Source: Coffea arabica
Lineage: Eukaryota > Streptophyta > Magnoliopsida > Gentianales > Rubiaceae
NCBI RefSeq assembly: GCF_036785885.1
Contig: NC_092323.1
Span: 16,686,501 to 16,750,500, forward strand
DNA: 64,000 nt
Direction of reading: 5' to 3'
Positions 9,631-23,398 of the stretch are shown here, piece after piece; positions within the stretch are counted from its first letter, which is position 1; each line of letters begins with the position of its first letter. The position numbers were made by a program, and so were the translations under genes. The notes under the pieces were generated by a model, which ran no database searches, was not told the origin of the DNA, and saw only the letters and a list, made by a program, of their open reading frames with translations.

Positions 9631-10829
9631 GTAAATTGTAGACGAATGTTTTCAGTTATAAAATTGCAATCTAAATTCAATATCTTGCCATTATTTAGAT
9701 CTTTTGTATGGTAGCCGTTTATATACTCTCACTTAATGCATTGTACGAGTTATTGGTGACTAATCGTTCATATTTTACCGCTTCAAAGTGATAATAAATA
9801 TTTTGAGGTGTTACGAATTGAGTAACCTGGTCGGATGAGTTTTTTGATATAGTACGGACTGGACTTCGTTAGGCTTGGATTGTTGTTTTATAACCTCTCA
9901 CTTAATGCATTTATACATTTATATTAATATACATAATATTAATTATACATTTATACATATGATTTACATTTATAGATATGTCTCGACATAGGATTCAGAA
10001 AGCCTATTAAAGGAAGTAAATTTTTACTTTTAAGCATGCAGATACACAGGTTGTAATGTGTTGTTCTAGCTTGAGTGTCTTTGAAAACAATAAATAAATA
10101 AATAACATTTTTTTTAGGTGACGTATATGAAATAAAAAATAATTAAAACTTATATTTATGATATAAGTAAATAAAATTGTGTAAATAATCTATTTACTCA
10201 AAATGCATTGTTTGTCTTTTTAGTTGAATGAATTGAAAAAGTAACAGATATTTATAGGAATACATTCATATAATAACATTTATTTATAATTTATACATTT
10301 ATTTATAGTAATAGATAATATAATACAATTATAATATATTTATAAGAGTTTTATATAAGTAAATAAATATATTTATTCATAAATATTTATAATTGTATTA
10401 TAAATGCATAAATGTATATTTATATAAAAATATATAAATTATAAATCACAAATATATTAATTTATACATTTATATAATATTCATTTATAATTATATGTAT
10501 TTATAATAATATACATTTATACATTTATAAATATATTAGTATTAAAAGTTATATTGCCAAATACGTGCTATAAAGTCATATTGCATAGTATTCTATTTAA
10601 AAGTCATATTGCTAATTTATACTCCATAAAGCTACTTTACGTAATTGGTTTGAGAGGATGATGAAGTCTCTAATGGGACATGTCTGACCAATTACATACT
10701 TAATTTATGTCTAATGGGACATGTCTAGATTCCCGACATTTAATTTATGTCCAATACGCAAGTGGTATTAACACATTTATGGAATTGGTTATACTCATAC
10801 AAAACATGCTTATATAAACATATATACAG
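9631..10829 (+). other. Putative AT-rich 5'-UTR intron of the transposase gene, E1
   Basis: About 1.2 kb, with its central part (about 9900-10560) built of degenerate ATTTATA/ATACATTTAT repeats. Other internal repeats are CTCTCACTTAATGCATT at about 9726 and 9893, and TAATGGGACATGTCT at about 10671 and 10711. The likely acceptor is the CAG ending at 10829; its pyrimidine tract is weak. The other copies are at 20407-21605, 31183-32381, 41963-43161, 52755-53953 and, partial, 63547-64000. Confidence 0.45.
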
Positions 10830-10847
10830 CTATATACATCCCTTATC

Positions 10848-12257
10848 ATGGCCTGGAACAACCGCCGTGGTGCTAGAGGACGCAATGCGGACCGCATGAG
10901 GCAAGATGAGGAAGATGAGGCCTTACTTCTTATGAGTGCATCGTTAATGTTAATGCATCCGTCACTTGCACACGTGGATAATAATCAACCACTTCCGCAA
11001 CATGATGGTTCATTCACAGATAGGCAGTGGGTGGAACGCGTACTCTACGGTCATCATAGACGCTCAATAGACAACATGCGTATCACGACTGATAATTTCT
11101 TGCTACTGTCCAATATCCTTGTCGAGAGACAGTACGTTCCACACAATTACCAACAGCGCGTGCCCATACAGGAGGCGCTTGCTATGACTTTAATGTTGGT
11201 CAGCCACAAGCATACGCACCGTGTGTTGGGGACTATTTTTGATCGATCCATCGAGACGATTAATCGAAATATAAAAAAGGTGCTCCGAGGCCTGTGTCTA
11301 TTTGCAGCTGAAATAATACGACCGGGTGACCAGACTGCAGTTCATCCACGAATTGCAAACTCAACTAATTTTTATCCGTGGTTCAAGGTAATGTGGAAAG
11401 AATACTGATTTTTGGCGACTCTGTAGTACGACGATTCTATAAAGTTGATTATATATTTTTTACACATATTAGGATGCCGTGGGAGCGATGGATGGCACCC
11501 ACATCTCAGCTTGTCCTCCGACAGGCGAGCAAATGGCATATACAAATCGGCACGGGTGGCAATCACAGAATGTTCTGGCAGTTTGTGACCATGACATGCG
11601 CTTCATCTATGTGTATGCTGGATGGGAGGGAAGTGCACACGATGCGCGAGTGTTGGAGTCAGCATTAGCATATCCGTCCGATTTTCCACTGCCGCAACCT
11701 GGTAAGTGATGGGTCCAATATTTCAAGTCAAGCATGTGCTATGCTTTATTTCCACAACTCCTATTTTTTATCGCGTTTATTAATTAGAATAACTTTGTCA
11801 AATAGGCCAGTACTACTTAGTTGATGCGGCATACAGGAATGCTCCTGGTTTCATGCCTCCGTATAAGAACGTGGGGTCCGAATCTCCGTCAAAGACCTTG
11901 TTCAATACTCGACATTCGCAACTGCGCAATGTCATTGAGCGCACATTCGGTGTGCTTAAGAAAAGATTCAAATGGTTAAAGGGTCCGGTAGATAATTTCT
12001 ATATGAGCACTCAAATCAGTATAGTCATTGCTTGTTGTGCGTTGCACAACTTTTTAAGGATGCACCAACCAGAAGATGCTCATTTTCAACGGTTTGAATC
12101 ACAAGACGTGCACTTAAATGAAGAGCCAGAAATAGGCGGGCTAGTACCTCAGCCGTTCGCATTAAACGTGTCTCCTGCAGAGCTGGCGGAATGGAAAGCT
12201 AAACGAGACTACATAGCGACTCAAATGTATGCAGCACGAGGGCGACGCCGCCGTTAA
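10848..12257 (+). CDS. PIF/Harbinger transposase, three exons, copy in E1
   Basis: Exons 10848-11387, 11473-11701 and 11806-12257 encode the same 406-aa DDE transposase as the E0 copy, with the Asp187/Asp237/Glu301 triad intact. This is the first copy in the window with its full upstream region visible: TATA box at 9468, non-coding exon ending at 9630, and an AT-rich 5'-UTR intron whose likely acceptor is the CAG ending at 10829, 18 bases before the start codon. It lies about 3.4 kb downstream of its partner Myb gene on the same strand. The separate TATA box suggests its own transcript rather than read-through from the Myb gene. About 350 bases follow the stop codon before the 3' terminal repeat. 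Confidence 0.93.
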
Positions 12258-12425
12258 GTGTTCATCGCATTAAGTAGGATTGTAATTGTCCCTAAAATAT
12301 ATTTTCCCATGTGTAGAATGTACTTAAAATGTCCTCGATTTCCAACTTCTAAATTAATCTGTACCGTTTGGGTATTAAGTATGCAATTGGTTTAGCGTAA
12401 ACGTAGTATAAAATCAAAATTTTCG

Positions 12426-12464
12426 AAGTCAAAGTCAAAATTTTCGAAGTCAAAGTCAAAGTCA
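12426..12464. repeat. GTCAAA hexamer block, E1 3' subterminal (short form)
   Basis: Two repeat units (12 bases) shorter than in E0, E4 and E5. Confidence 0.8.
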
Positions 12465-12593
12465 CATGCTTAAATTCAATAATAAGCACCTGTCCAAACG
12501 CTAATTTACACGATTTACTTGCTATCCAAACGCCTATTTCATATTTACGCGATCTTAAAAAGTAACCTAAAAAATATCCCAAATAACTTACAA

Positions 12594-12622
12594 TCCAAAC
12601 AAACCCTGAGGAAGTGTTTGGA
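12594..12622. repeat. E1/E2 junction: 3' TIR - TGA - 5' TIR
   Basis: Same arrangement as at the E0/E1 junction, with TGA at 12607-12609. Confidence 0.75.
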
Positions 12623-13094
12623 AAGCATAATTGGTGGGTAATTTGAAATTTTAAGAAATTAGCGTTTGCACTGTGTAAATAAAAGTGGTGGGGTAATTTA
12701 CTGTAGAGTTCCGACATTGGATTCCTTAGGTGCAGCCTTTTGCACTAAAGTCATGCAAAAATTCATTCCTTCACGTGGCAACTGCATTTTGACGGAAACC
12801 TGCAAAAAAAATAACCGTTGGTTGAGGAGAGTAAAGGCATTTACTCCTGAACACAGCACAAAGGCTAGAAGTGCTCCTCTATTCGGGCCTCTCTTCGCCA
12901 TTTTCATCTACCAACAGACGGGAAAGACAGCTGCAATCAAACCCAGCTTGCAGAGACGTCCGGCAAACAAGATCCTTGACTGAAGTTTTGAATCTATCGG
13001 ACGCATTTCACCCTGCCGCGGTCGACGCTTCCAACACCCAAACGGAATTTCTTGCTCCGAGCCCATTCCACTTTCTCCCTATCTACAGCGGCAG
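12610..13094 (+). promoter_or_regulatory. Myb-gene promoter and non-coding first exon, E2
   Basis: Same layout as in E1: G-box at 12772, donor GT at 13095. Confidence 0.5.
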
Positions 13095-14943
13095 GTACAA
13101 TTCCCTCGATTTTCTGGATTTAGCTGCAATTTACATTCCATAAACCTGCGTTGATCTGTCTTTCTAGTTGTCCACAGCTTCATCAGCTGATTATCTCCCT
13201 TGGACACCTGATTTTGTGTTGGCTGTGTGCGAAGAGTAGATTTCGTTTATGGTAGATTAAAATGTACTTAGGATTAATTGAACCCGAATCTGAATGAATG
13301 GTGGAATAAAGCTGCTCTGGCCTTTCAAATTGGGAGGTTATGAGCATTAAAACTGGATTAACTGGATATATTGCAAGCAGGGAGATTTATTGTCTTTGGG
13401 CTTTTTTCTTATCATGGAAAGAAAATTTAATGGGGAAAATAAAATCTGTCCTGAATTTATTAGGAGGATAAGTCGATGTTAGAAGTTAATTTTGCTTTAG
13501 AATATGTCAATTTAAGCAGGTGAAATAATTGATGGTGGACAGAAGTAAAATATATTATGACCCTTAAAAAAATAAATTTATCACCCTTAAAAAAAATAAT
13601 TGAAGTAAAATATATTCTACAATTACGTAAATTAAAGATGGACAGAAGTTGTTTAATAAAGTTTTGCCAAAAAATACAAGGGATTTTCACTGCTTAATTG
13701 CATTGGCCTTTGGCAATCAGTTTTCTTTTTTTCCATGGTTTCTTTTGCTTTCTTTCCAATTAAAAAGGTTTGCCTCATAACGCACAAGGATTGGACAAGT
13801 GTGATAGGAAACATAAAAGCAAAATATACCGGTCTGCTGTAAAATTTATAAAGTATTTAAAGTTAAATGTGGGTGGCGTCTGGATGCCCAAGGCAGTAAT
13901 ATGCAAAATATTACTGATAATGAGCCAACGAGTCCCTGGATTAATACTTTGAAGTTAGCAGCAAGTTACTTGTCCTTGGCATTGATCATGTTTATTATTG
14001 AATAATAAACTCATACTTTAACGTAGTATAAGTTGTTTAATGGGATGCTATAAAATAAGTCATAACTGAGATAGTATATGAAGGAAAAGAAAAAATGGTT
14101 TTGAAGAAGAATTAAAATTGGACATATACTTGACAACAAAAGTTTACATGAGCAGCCCAGAGAAAAGAATCTTTACATTTTGAGTGTGACCCAGAACCAA
14201 AGGAAAATAAAAGGACTAGGATTTGTGCCTTTTCAACAAAGAAATTGTATCAGATTATACGGAATACATAATCCTGCACAGTTATAGATGCTTGAATTCA
14301 TAACTTTTGGTTCTGTTGTAAGTCTCATTTGATGAGGTTAGATACATGTCAATTAGCTTATAGACTTGTCGATTAGGAGTCAATTACCTTATTATTGTGG
14401 GCTGCTAATTTCCAGAATTAACAGAAGCATGGGATTTTTTGTTGATCAATGGAACTTGAAAGCTAACATGCTGGGAATTTGTTTGGATGCAAACTCCCAT
14501 TTGCTGTTTGGATGCATATTTTTTGCAATGAGTTAATAATTTTACTGTCCAGCTGCTGCCATTTCGGTTGTTCTGAGGCATTTCTCTCTTCGGTTATGAC
14601 CGCTGAGAAGAGGAAGAAGCCTTCTTGCGATTGTATGTTCTTTCTACGCTGTATTAGAAAGTAATTTTCGCAGCATATTCATTGGTTAATAATACTTTTT
14701 GTTCGAATTTTGAAGCCTCACCTGTTAGCTGTACGTCCGATTGCTCTACCCGTTCGTCAACTGCATCCAACAACTACATCAAGTGCCTTGAGGTCTATTT
14801 TGAGGCAAGTGCCTTTGTTGAGTTCCTTCTGCACCTGTTTTTGCTTTCACTATTGATTGTCCAGATCTGTTTCCAAACCACTTTAATTCAATTTCTGTTA
14901 TCTCAGTCCACTGCTAACTCTTTTTCCCCATCAAACTTAGCAA

Positions 14944-17900
14944 ATGGCTTCTAGGATTCACTGGACTGATGCAATGGATGAAGCTTTCCTCACAGCCTAC
15001 GTCAGTTTTCGGGAAAATGACGTTTGGGACAAGAGGAAGTCGCTAGAGACCAACTACGACATGTTGGCAGCCCATTTGGTGAGCAATCACATATTGACTG
15101 TGACTGGCCAGCAATTGCAGACCAGATTCTATCACATCAAGAAGAAATGGGACCTGTTCTGCAATCTGCGTGGGATTTCATCAAAAACAGAGACCGGGGT
15201 TGGGTGGAGTGAGGACAGCTACTGTTTCACTGCTGATGATGAACATTGGGCCAACTTGGAGCAGGTATGGACTTGTCGCTTCCCTGACTTCTGTTAATTG
15301 AATTTCTTTGTACTTCAGATTTGAAAGGTGACTTCAGATTCCCTATTGAACTAAAATCTGAGCACTCAATCTTGTTTAAACTGCACTTGTTATTTAATTC
15401 TCACTTGTGTCTAATCCTTGATGCCTTTTCATCCTTGATTTTCCGGTGACTTAATCAATTTTTATATGCTGACTCCACTTGTTATTCCGTCTTATTTTCA
15501 ATCCTCGAAGTCTTTTGATGAGTTAATCTTGTAGCTCAGTCATTACAATTACCTTATTAGATTGAATGATGAAAAGAACCTGTAATTTGGTGCACAACTA
15601 CATATTCAATTCTGAATAGAACTAGATTTGGGTTATAAAGGGTTATAAGGGGAGGTTCCTGAATAATATAAGTATTTTCCTTGTTAAAATAACTTGAATA
15701 TTTAGAGTTTTCAGTAAGCGCATGAAATTTTACATAATAAAAAAAATTACAGCTTCAATGAATTCGGATGACAACTCGGGTTACATCCCTTTTCATGAAA
15801 CTCAAAAGTTAAACAATTCATTTGTTCCATCTATAACATCCCTTTTCATAACTGCATGGGCCTATCCTCGCAAGAATTTATCCTTAGTCTCAATAATTTA
15901 ACAGGCCTGCTTTAATTAAAATTTGGTGCCTTTTAGTTGCTTTGATGCCTTTTAGTTGAGACTAAATTTGGTGTCTTCTATTTGTTGTAAAGTACAAAGG
16001 AGGAAAAAAAAAGAGTTGTTTATAGGAGAAAATTTAGTACTTTAATATTTTGCTAAACATTTTTAGTCAAATTTGTAACTGTTATATATATATATATATA
16101 TATATCCAATTCTGGATAACCTTTTCTGAAATCAAAGTCCCTGTTCAATTAATATGGTCCGTGCAGATCTTTTCCTGCAAAGGTTGTTACTTGTTGGGAC
16201 CATTACCAACTGTAACTTTGAATTTTGAATGCTGAATCTTGATCAGGATTGTCCTGGTTTATTTATTGGCAGAGTAGATAATTTTAATATCTCACCTCAG
16301 CTATGATCTTCCTCAATCCTTCCAAGTTCCAGCATTCGGGCATGGCATTTGTACTTTTGTTGATTTGACAACTCACATAATTGTTTGGACATAAAAAGTG
16401 TAAAATAATTTCAAGAATTAAAAATCTTATACAAAGACACGTTTGAAAAAACAAAGAAAACAAGAAAGCAAATTTCAGAGATGCATGGAATATTTCATTA
16501 TGAGCTTATCAAAGCTTCTCGCCAAAGTCACACCAGAAGCAGCAGCACTTCTATGAACTTTAGAGAGCAATATGAAGAAATTTCTGAGCCATTCGAAACT
16601 TGAAAATGACCAATTGTATTCTATTTAGTGCCTGCACTGCTGATGTCAATTATAATGATACTAATGAATGGCCTTCTCATAAAGTGATGAGTTAGTGTCA
16701 AGCCTCTATCTGCACATCCCAAATTGATATCCAAACATCTTTGCTATTTTACTCTCGTTTAAATTGTTTTTTTTTTTGCATAGACAGCTGCAGTGCCAAC
16801 CTTTTTTTATCTAATCTTTCATGTTCTTTCTTTTCTCCTTTCTTGATGTGCTTTTTTCGATGAATTTGACTTGTCGATTAGTGCATTTCCTTCAATTCGT
16901 GAAATGGGATGCTGATTATTTGGTTGATTTTGGTTTTTATGGCTCCACTTATTGAAATTCTGATCATTGTCGACGAAAAAAGTTGTTTCTTTTTTTTATT
17001 CATCCTCATTTTAAGTCTTTCTTGCTGAATCTGCTTTTTTTCGAGTGTGTTTTGGAGGCTTGGTTGTGTTTTCTGTTTCTTCACAAAGTAATCAGCTGTG
17101 GCTTTGGATTCTTTTATCCTCTCTGTATGGGTTATATTGGAAGTAAGATGTAATAGTAGCAAATCAAGGCAGCATTAGTGAGTAAATTTATAAATCTGGG
17201 TTCTTGTTTCCATGATATGATTTACTTGAAGTTGGATTATCCTTCGCTTAGTTGACCATTCTTTTCTGGGCAGACGGATTAACTGGATTAGCTTTGATTG
17301 GATTATTTGACTGCAAAATGTGAAAATTGCTCGGCTTAGCTGCTGGTGATTTGTCATTCACAACTCTTTCTTTAATATACAGAAATATTAGCTATCGACA
17401 AAGTTTTGGATCCTGGATTTAGCTATCGACATAGTTAATTGAATTAGCATTTTCCTTGTTGAAATAACTCGAATCTTATAATAATATTTTCCTTGTACAC
17501 TATCAATTCATGTGTGCTCACTTCATATTTGCATTTCACCAGACCAATGCCTCGTACGTTGACTTCAAAAAAGAGAATTCATGCTACTGGTACGATCGGT
17601 TGACACCGCTACTGCTTGGAAGACATGCCACAGGCAGCCGTGCCCAGTCTGCAAGCGAGGTAGTTCCATCGGAACCGCCTCGCCGAGAACGGTCCAACAC
17701 TGCTGCTAAAAATCGGAAGGGAAAAGGTCAAGCCTCTAGTTCGAGGGTGCCTACTCCGGTGAACGTACCAGAAGTTGAGGATGACGACGACGTCTACTAT
17801 GTTCCCCCAGTTCCTGGTGCAGTTGGAGGAAAACGGTCAGCCTCAAGCTTAGGAACCAGTGGTGAACCTGAAGGGAGTAGAGGTTCAAAATCGACACGGT

Positions 17901-18181
17901 CATCTACTGGTCTTGAGGATGCTATAAGCAAGATCGGGAATTACACCGACTTCGTTCTTGAGGACAGACGGAGTAGGTCGGAGTTCGACTCCCTCTACGG
18001 CATAATGCAGTGCCAGGATGTGATCACCTCAATGGATATTCCGGACGAGTGGAGACTTGAAGCATGTGATCACTATGCCAAATATGAGAACGAGGGTGCA
18101 AGGATTATTTTTCTTAGAGCTTCTGCAGCCGATCGCTACGGCTACATCCTCAAGTTGATGAAGCTAAAAGGCTTGGCCTAG
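14944..18181 (+). CDS. Myb/SANT-like accessory protein, two exons, copy in E2
   Basis: Exons 14944-15264 and 17543-18181 encode the same 319 aa as the E1 copy, with Glu184. The intron is four bases shorter because of the 23-base TA run. Confidence 0.88.
16083..16105. repeat. (TA)n microsatellite in the Myb intron, E2
   Basis: A 23-base run. Confidence 0.9.
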
Positions 18182-19262
18182 GCATGCCAATTATGTGAAA
18201 TGTTTGTACTATTAAAGTACATTGTGGATGATTGTACTTGTATAACGTGGTTGTTTGTGGATTACTTGTCCATATAATATTAGAGATATTTATTAACTTC
18301 TTGTGAAGAAAAAATGTTTATTCATGCCAGAGGATTATGTTGCAGGGAAAATACCGTTTGCCTTTTCTTTTCTGGAATTTTCCTGGTTGAGTTCACACTC
18401 TTATTGAGATTTCTGAATGCTATTCTTACTAGTTCAGTAAATTTGCTGTCATTGTCAATTCTAAATGCTGCATGGTACATTTCATGAAAAATTCTGAATG
18501 AAGCTGCAGAAATAGAGGACCTGCAGAGATGTGTTTCTTTGCTTCCGGTGGTTTCAATTTTCCCAAGTTTTTCATTTTGTTGGTGTGCAATTCATTATTA
18601 TTGTTTGGAGATGCATGGATATTGTTACTGTTTTGGTGCTCTGTAGCTATTTCTTTCACTTATGGTCTTCCACACAGCAGGGAAGCAGGGAGTCAAGTAA
18701 AAGTATTACTACTATTGCGTTATCTTGATGATTTTGAGTCTGACAATTGGTTATTATATTATCTGGTATCATCAGCCCTTTGTTGGTATGTCGGTCTAGT
18801 TTCAAAAGTTGCCAAGGAAATTTTTAATGAGCCCAGGAGGGAATACGTTGCAATCTCAGGGTTGTGGTACTTCTTTTCTTTTCTTTTCTTTTCTTTTCTG
18901 AACATCCATTCACACAAGCATTGGAAAGCAGGATGCTGCATTCTGGAGAATTTTAGCTTCTCACACTTCAAATCTCCTTGCAGTCCCTCGAAATTTTTAG
19001 ATTGCTATAGGAACTTGAACGTGGAGAAAAAGGTATTGGAGATGGAACTGTGAGCTATGGAATGGAGATATTTACATGCGTTCTTGGACTGGCATATGGT
19101 CCTCACAATGAAGACAGAGGACACAAAAAAGAGCATGCACCTTTTTTGTCCATTAACGCAAACTACTGTAACACCAATCCTGAAGAACAAATAGCTGACA
19201 CGCCCTAGTACTGCAATTGCTGACAAGCACATGGGTTCTATAGCATTTGTGACTAGTTCTTT

Positions 19263-19978
19263 GAGATAATTTCAGAGAGCTCCCCTAACGTTTTATTTAT
19301 TTTTTTACTTAGCTCCCCTAAGGTTTGAAAAATTACACTTACCTCCCTTGATTTGATAGTTTTAGTAACAAAATCTTAAAATAAATTGATTCGGTCAAAT
19401 TTTTAAATGAATACCCTAAAATGACCTGCAGTAATGAGTTTTAATTTTATGTCTATACCTACTAGTAGTAGTAGTAAGTATTTGATAAACAACAATAATA
19501 TTAATAATAATTTATCATTATGATAGGATACTTTTGATGGTATTTATTATAGATTAAATTTATAAGATAGAAAAGAAGATGTTCAAATAATTCATTTAAA
19601 GTTTATGAATTTTTTGAGTAGTGGGATTTTGAAAAATTTAGATGTGATTTTGGACCATTTATTTTTTATTTATTGTTAATTTTGAGACAAAAAATAAAGA
19701 TCAACAAAAACATTGGATTACTAGATGTGACATTTGGTTACATTAAAAAATAGAGGTAATAGTGGTGATTGTACAGTTTTATTGGTAAAAAATTAAGAAA
19801 AGGAATAAAAAGAAAAAAATAATTTTAAATGGCATTCTAAATATAACAAGGAAATTTCATAAAAATATTTAAGGGTAGTATTAAATGATAAGGGAGGTAT
19901 GTGTAATTTTTAAAAGCTCGAGGGAGCTAAATGAAATTGTTTCTAAAAAACCTCAAGGGAGGTTTCTGAAATTATCCC
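19263..19978. mobile_element. Nested Mutator-type MITE, E2
   Basis: Same insertion site and flanking 9-bp repeats as in E1 (19254-19262 and 19979-19987), so it was present before the array was amplified. Confidence 0.85.
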
Positions 19979-20243
19979 TAGTTCTTTTAGATGGCCAATA
20001 AAAAAGTCTCTGTAAAGTTAACTTCTCCGTATGTTTCCACTATTTGCATTTTTTGTTCTGTGTCGTGTCCTCTGACGAGGGCCATAAATTGCGGAAATAC
20101 ATGTGCTATAAAGCATTCCAATTGCATGTCAAATATATCTCATGAAACGACAAAGTGAAAATTGTGGTGGAAGTTCTCTAAAAACTCCAATGTAGATCAG
20201 CGCATTTCCCACTGTTTCTTCACATTTAAGCAGTGCAATTCTC

Positions 20244-20406
20244 TATAAAAAGAACTGGCCTCTGCAATTCTCTTTTGAAAAACGAACGAAGAGGATAGAA
20301 GACAGAACGTCAAGACGAAGTGGCGACCTTTTCTTAATTAACGTGGTAGCTGTGTGCACCTCGCCGTGTGGCAACCGGAAACTACGTGCGTGCCACTGGA
20401 AGCGAG
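20244..20406 (+). promoter_or_regulatory. Transposase promoter and non-coding first exon, E2
   Basis: TATA box at 20244, donor GT at 20407; drives the transposase gene starting at 21624. Confidence 0.55.
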
Positions 20407-21623
20407 GTAAATTGTAGACGAATGTTTTCAGTTATAAAATTGCAATCTAAATTCAATATCTTGCCATTATTTAGATCTTTTGTATGGTAGCCGTTTATAT
20501 ACTCTCACTTAATGCATTGTACGAGTTATTGGTGACTAATCGTTCATATTTTACCGCTTCAAAGTGATAATAAATATTTTGAGGTGTTACGAATTGAGTA
20601 ACCTGGTCGGATGAGTTTTTTGATATAGTACGGACTGGACTTCGTTAGGCTTGGATTGTTGTTTTATAACCTCTCACTTAATGCATTTATACATTTATAT
20701 TAATATACATAATATTAATTATACATTTATACATATGATTTACATTTATAGATATGTCTCGACATAGGATTCAGAAAGCCTATTAAAGGAAGTAAATTTT
20801 TACTTTTAAGCATGCAGATACACAGGTTGTAATGTGTTGTTCTAGCTTGAGTGTCTTTGAAAACAATAAATAAATAAATAACATTTTTTTTAGGTGACGT
20901 ATATGAAATAAAAAATAATTAAAACTTATATTTATGATATAAGTAAATAAAATTGTGTAAATAATCTATTTACTCAAAATGCATTGTTTGTCTTTTTAGT
21001 TGAATGAATTGAAAAAGTAACAGATATTTATAGGAATACATTCATATAATAACATTTATTTATAATTTATACATTTATTTATAGTAATAGATAATATAAT
21101 ACAATTATAATATATTTATAAGAGTTTTATATAAGTAAATAAATATATTTATTCATAAATATTTATAATTGTATTATAAATGCATAAATGTATATTTATA
21201 TAAAAATATATAAATTATAAATCACAAATATATTAATTTATACATTTATATAATATTCATTTATAATTATATGTATTTATAATAATATACATTTATACAT
21301 TTATAAATATATTAGTATTAAAAGTTATATTGCCAAATACGTGCTATAAAGTCATATTGCATAGTATTCTATTTAAAAGTCATATTGCTAATTTATACTC
21401 CATAAAGCTACTTTACGTAATTGGTTTGAGAGGATGATGAAGTCTCTAATGGGACATGTCTGACCAATTACATACTTAATTTATGTCTAATGGGACATGT
21501 CTAGATTCCCGACATTTAATTTATGTCCAATACGCAAGTGGTATTAACACATTTATGGAATTGGTTATACTCATACAAAACATGCTTATATAAACATATA
21601 TACAGCTATATACATCCCTTATC

Positions 21624-23033
21624 ATGGCCTGGAACAACCGCCGTGGTGCTAGAGGACGCAATGCGGACCGCATGAGGCAAGATGAGGAAGATGAGGCCTT
21701 ACTTCTTATGAGTGCATCGTTAATGTTAATGCATCCGTCACTTGCACACGTGGATAATAATCAACCACTTCCGCAACATGATGGTTCATTCACAGATAGG
21801 CAGTGGGTGGAACGCGTACTCTACGGTCATCATAGACGCTCAATAGACAACATGCGTATCACGACTGATAATTTCTTGCTACTGTCCAATATCCTTGTCG
21901 AGAGACAGTACGTTCCACACAATTACCAACAGCGCGTGCCCATACAGGAGGCGCTTGCTATGACTTTAATGTTGGTCAGCCACAAGCATACGCACCGTGT
22001 GTTGGGGACTATTTTTGATCGATCCATCGAGACGATTAATCGAAATATAAAAAAGGTGCTCCGAGGCCTGTGTCTATTTGCAGCTGAAATAATACGACCG
22101 GGTGACCAGACTGCAGTTCATCCACGAATTGCAAACTCAACTAATTTTTATCCGTGGTTCAAGGTAATGTGGAAAGAATACTGATTTTTGGCGACTCTGT
22201 AGTACGACGATTCTATAAAGTTGATTATATATTTTTTACACATATTAGGATGCCGTGGGAGCGATGGATGGCACCCACATCTCAGCTTGTCCTCCGACAG
22301 GCGAGCAAATGGCATATACAAATCGGCACGGGTGGCAATCACAGAATGTTCTGGCAGTTTGTGACCATGACATGCGCTTCATCTATGTGTATGCTGGATG
22401 GGAGGGAAGTGCACACGATGCGCGAGTGTTGGAGTCAGCATTAGCATATCCGTCCGATTTTCCACTGCCGCAACCTGGTAAGTGATGGGTCCAATATTTC
22501 AAGTCAAGCATGTGCTATGCTTTATTTCCACAACTCCTATTTTTTATCGCGTTTATTAATTAGAATAACTTTGTCAAATAGGCCAGTACTACTTAGTTGA
22601 TGCGGCATACAGGAATGCTCCTGGTTTCATGCCTCCGTATAAGAACGTGGGGTCCGAATCTCCGTCAAAGACCTTGTTCAATACTCGACATTCGCAACTG
22701 CGCAATGTCATTGAGCGCACATTCGGTGTGCTTAAGAAAAGATTCAAATGGTTAAAGGGTCCGGTAGATAATTTCTATATGAGCACTCAAATCAGTATAG
22801 TCATTGCTTGTTGTGCGTTGCACAACTTTTTAAGGATGCACCAACCAGAAGATGCTCATTTTCAACGGTTTGAATCACAAGACGTGCACTTAAATGAAGA
22901 GCCAGAAATAGGCGGGCTAGTACCTCAGCCGTTCGCATTAAACGTGTCTCCTGCAGAGCTGGCGGAATGGAAAGCTAAACGAGACTACATAGCGACTCAA
23001 ATGTATGCAGCACGAGGGCGACGCCGCCGTTAA
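21624..23033 (+). CDS. PIF/Harbinger transposase, three exons, copy in E2
   Basis: Exons 21624-22163, 22249-22477 and 22582-23033. The translated exons match those of the other copies, the splice sites are the same and the catalytic triad is present. Promoter TATA box at 20244. Confidence 0.93.
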
Positions 23034-23201
23034 GTGTTCATCGCATTAAGTAGGATTGTAATTGTCCCTAAAATATATTTTCCCATGTGTAGAATGTACT
23101 TAAAATGTCCTCGATTTCCAACTTCTAAATTAATCTGTACCGTTTGGGTATTAAGTATGCAATTGGTTTAGCGTAAACGTAGTATAAAATCAAAATTTTC
23201 G

Positions 23202-23240
23202 AAGTCAAAGTCAAAATTTTCGAAGTCAAAGTCAAAGTCA
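23202..23240. repeat. GTCAAA hexamer block, E2 3' subterminal (short form)
   Basis: Same short form as E1. Confidence 0.8.
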
Positions 23241-23369
23241 CATGCTTAAATTCAATAATAAGCACCTGTCCAAACGCTAATTTACACGATTTACTTGCTA
23301 TCCAAACGCCTATTTCATATTTACGCGATCTTAAAAAGTAACCTAAAAAATATCCCAAATAACTTACAA

Positions 23370-23398
23370 TCCAAACAAACCCTGAGGAAGTGTTTGGA
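23370..23398. repeat. E2/E3 junction: 3' TIR - TGA - 5' TIR
   Basis: TGA at 23383-23385 between the two terminal repeats. Confidence 0.75.

Larger units (their letters stand above)
1830..12606 (+). mobile_element. E1: complete PIF/Harbinger autonomous element
   Basis: This is a 10,777-bp unit bounded by imperfect terminal inverted repeats. The left end starts GGAAGTGTTTGG and the right end, read on the other strand, starts GGGTTTGTTTGG, with TGTTTGG at the same place in both. Plant PIF/Tourist elements typically begin GGG..TGTTTGG. Inside are the Myb-like gene (4164-7405) followed by the transposase gene (10848-12257) on the same strand. This is the two-gene set known for PIF, Pong and Harbinger elements. 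The unit carries the 27-base TA run, Glu184 in the Myb-like protein and the short hexamer block. At nearly 10.8 kb it is long for the superfamily; much of the extra length is introns and a nested MITE. Confidence 0.85.
12610..23382 (+). mobile_element. E2: complete PIF/Harbinger autonomous element
   Basis: A 10,773-bp unit with Myb-like gene at 14944-18181 and transposase gene at 21624-23033. It carries the 23-base TA run, Glu184 and the short hexamer block. I noticed no difference between it and E3. Confidence 0.85.

Noticed and set aside
9900-10560. The AT-rich ATTTATA tract as a centromeric satellite, replication origin or matrix-attachment region.
   Set aside because: Composition alone does not support such a role. 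The repeats are degenerate and the tract fits a plant leader intron.
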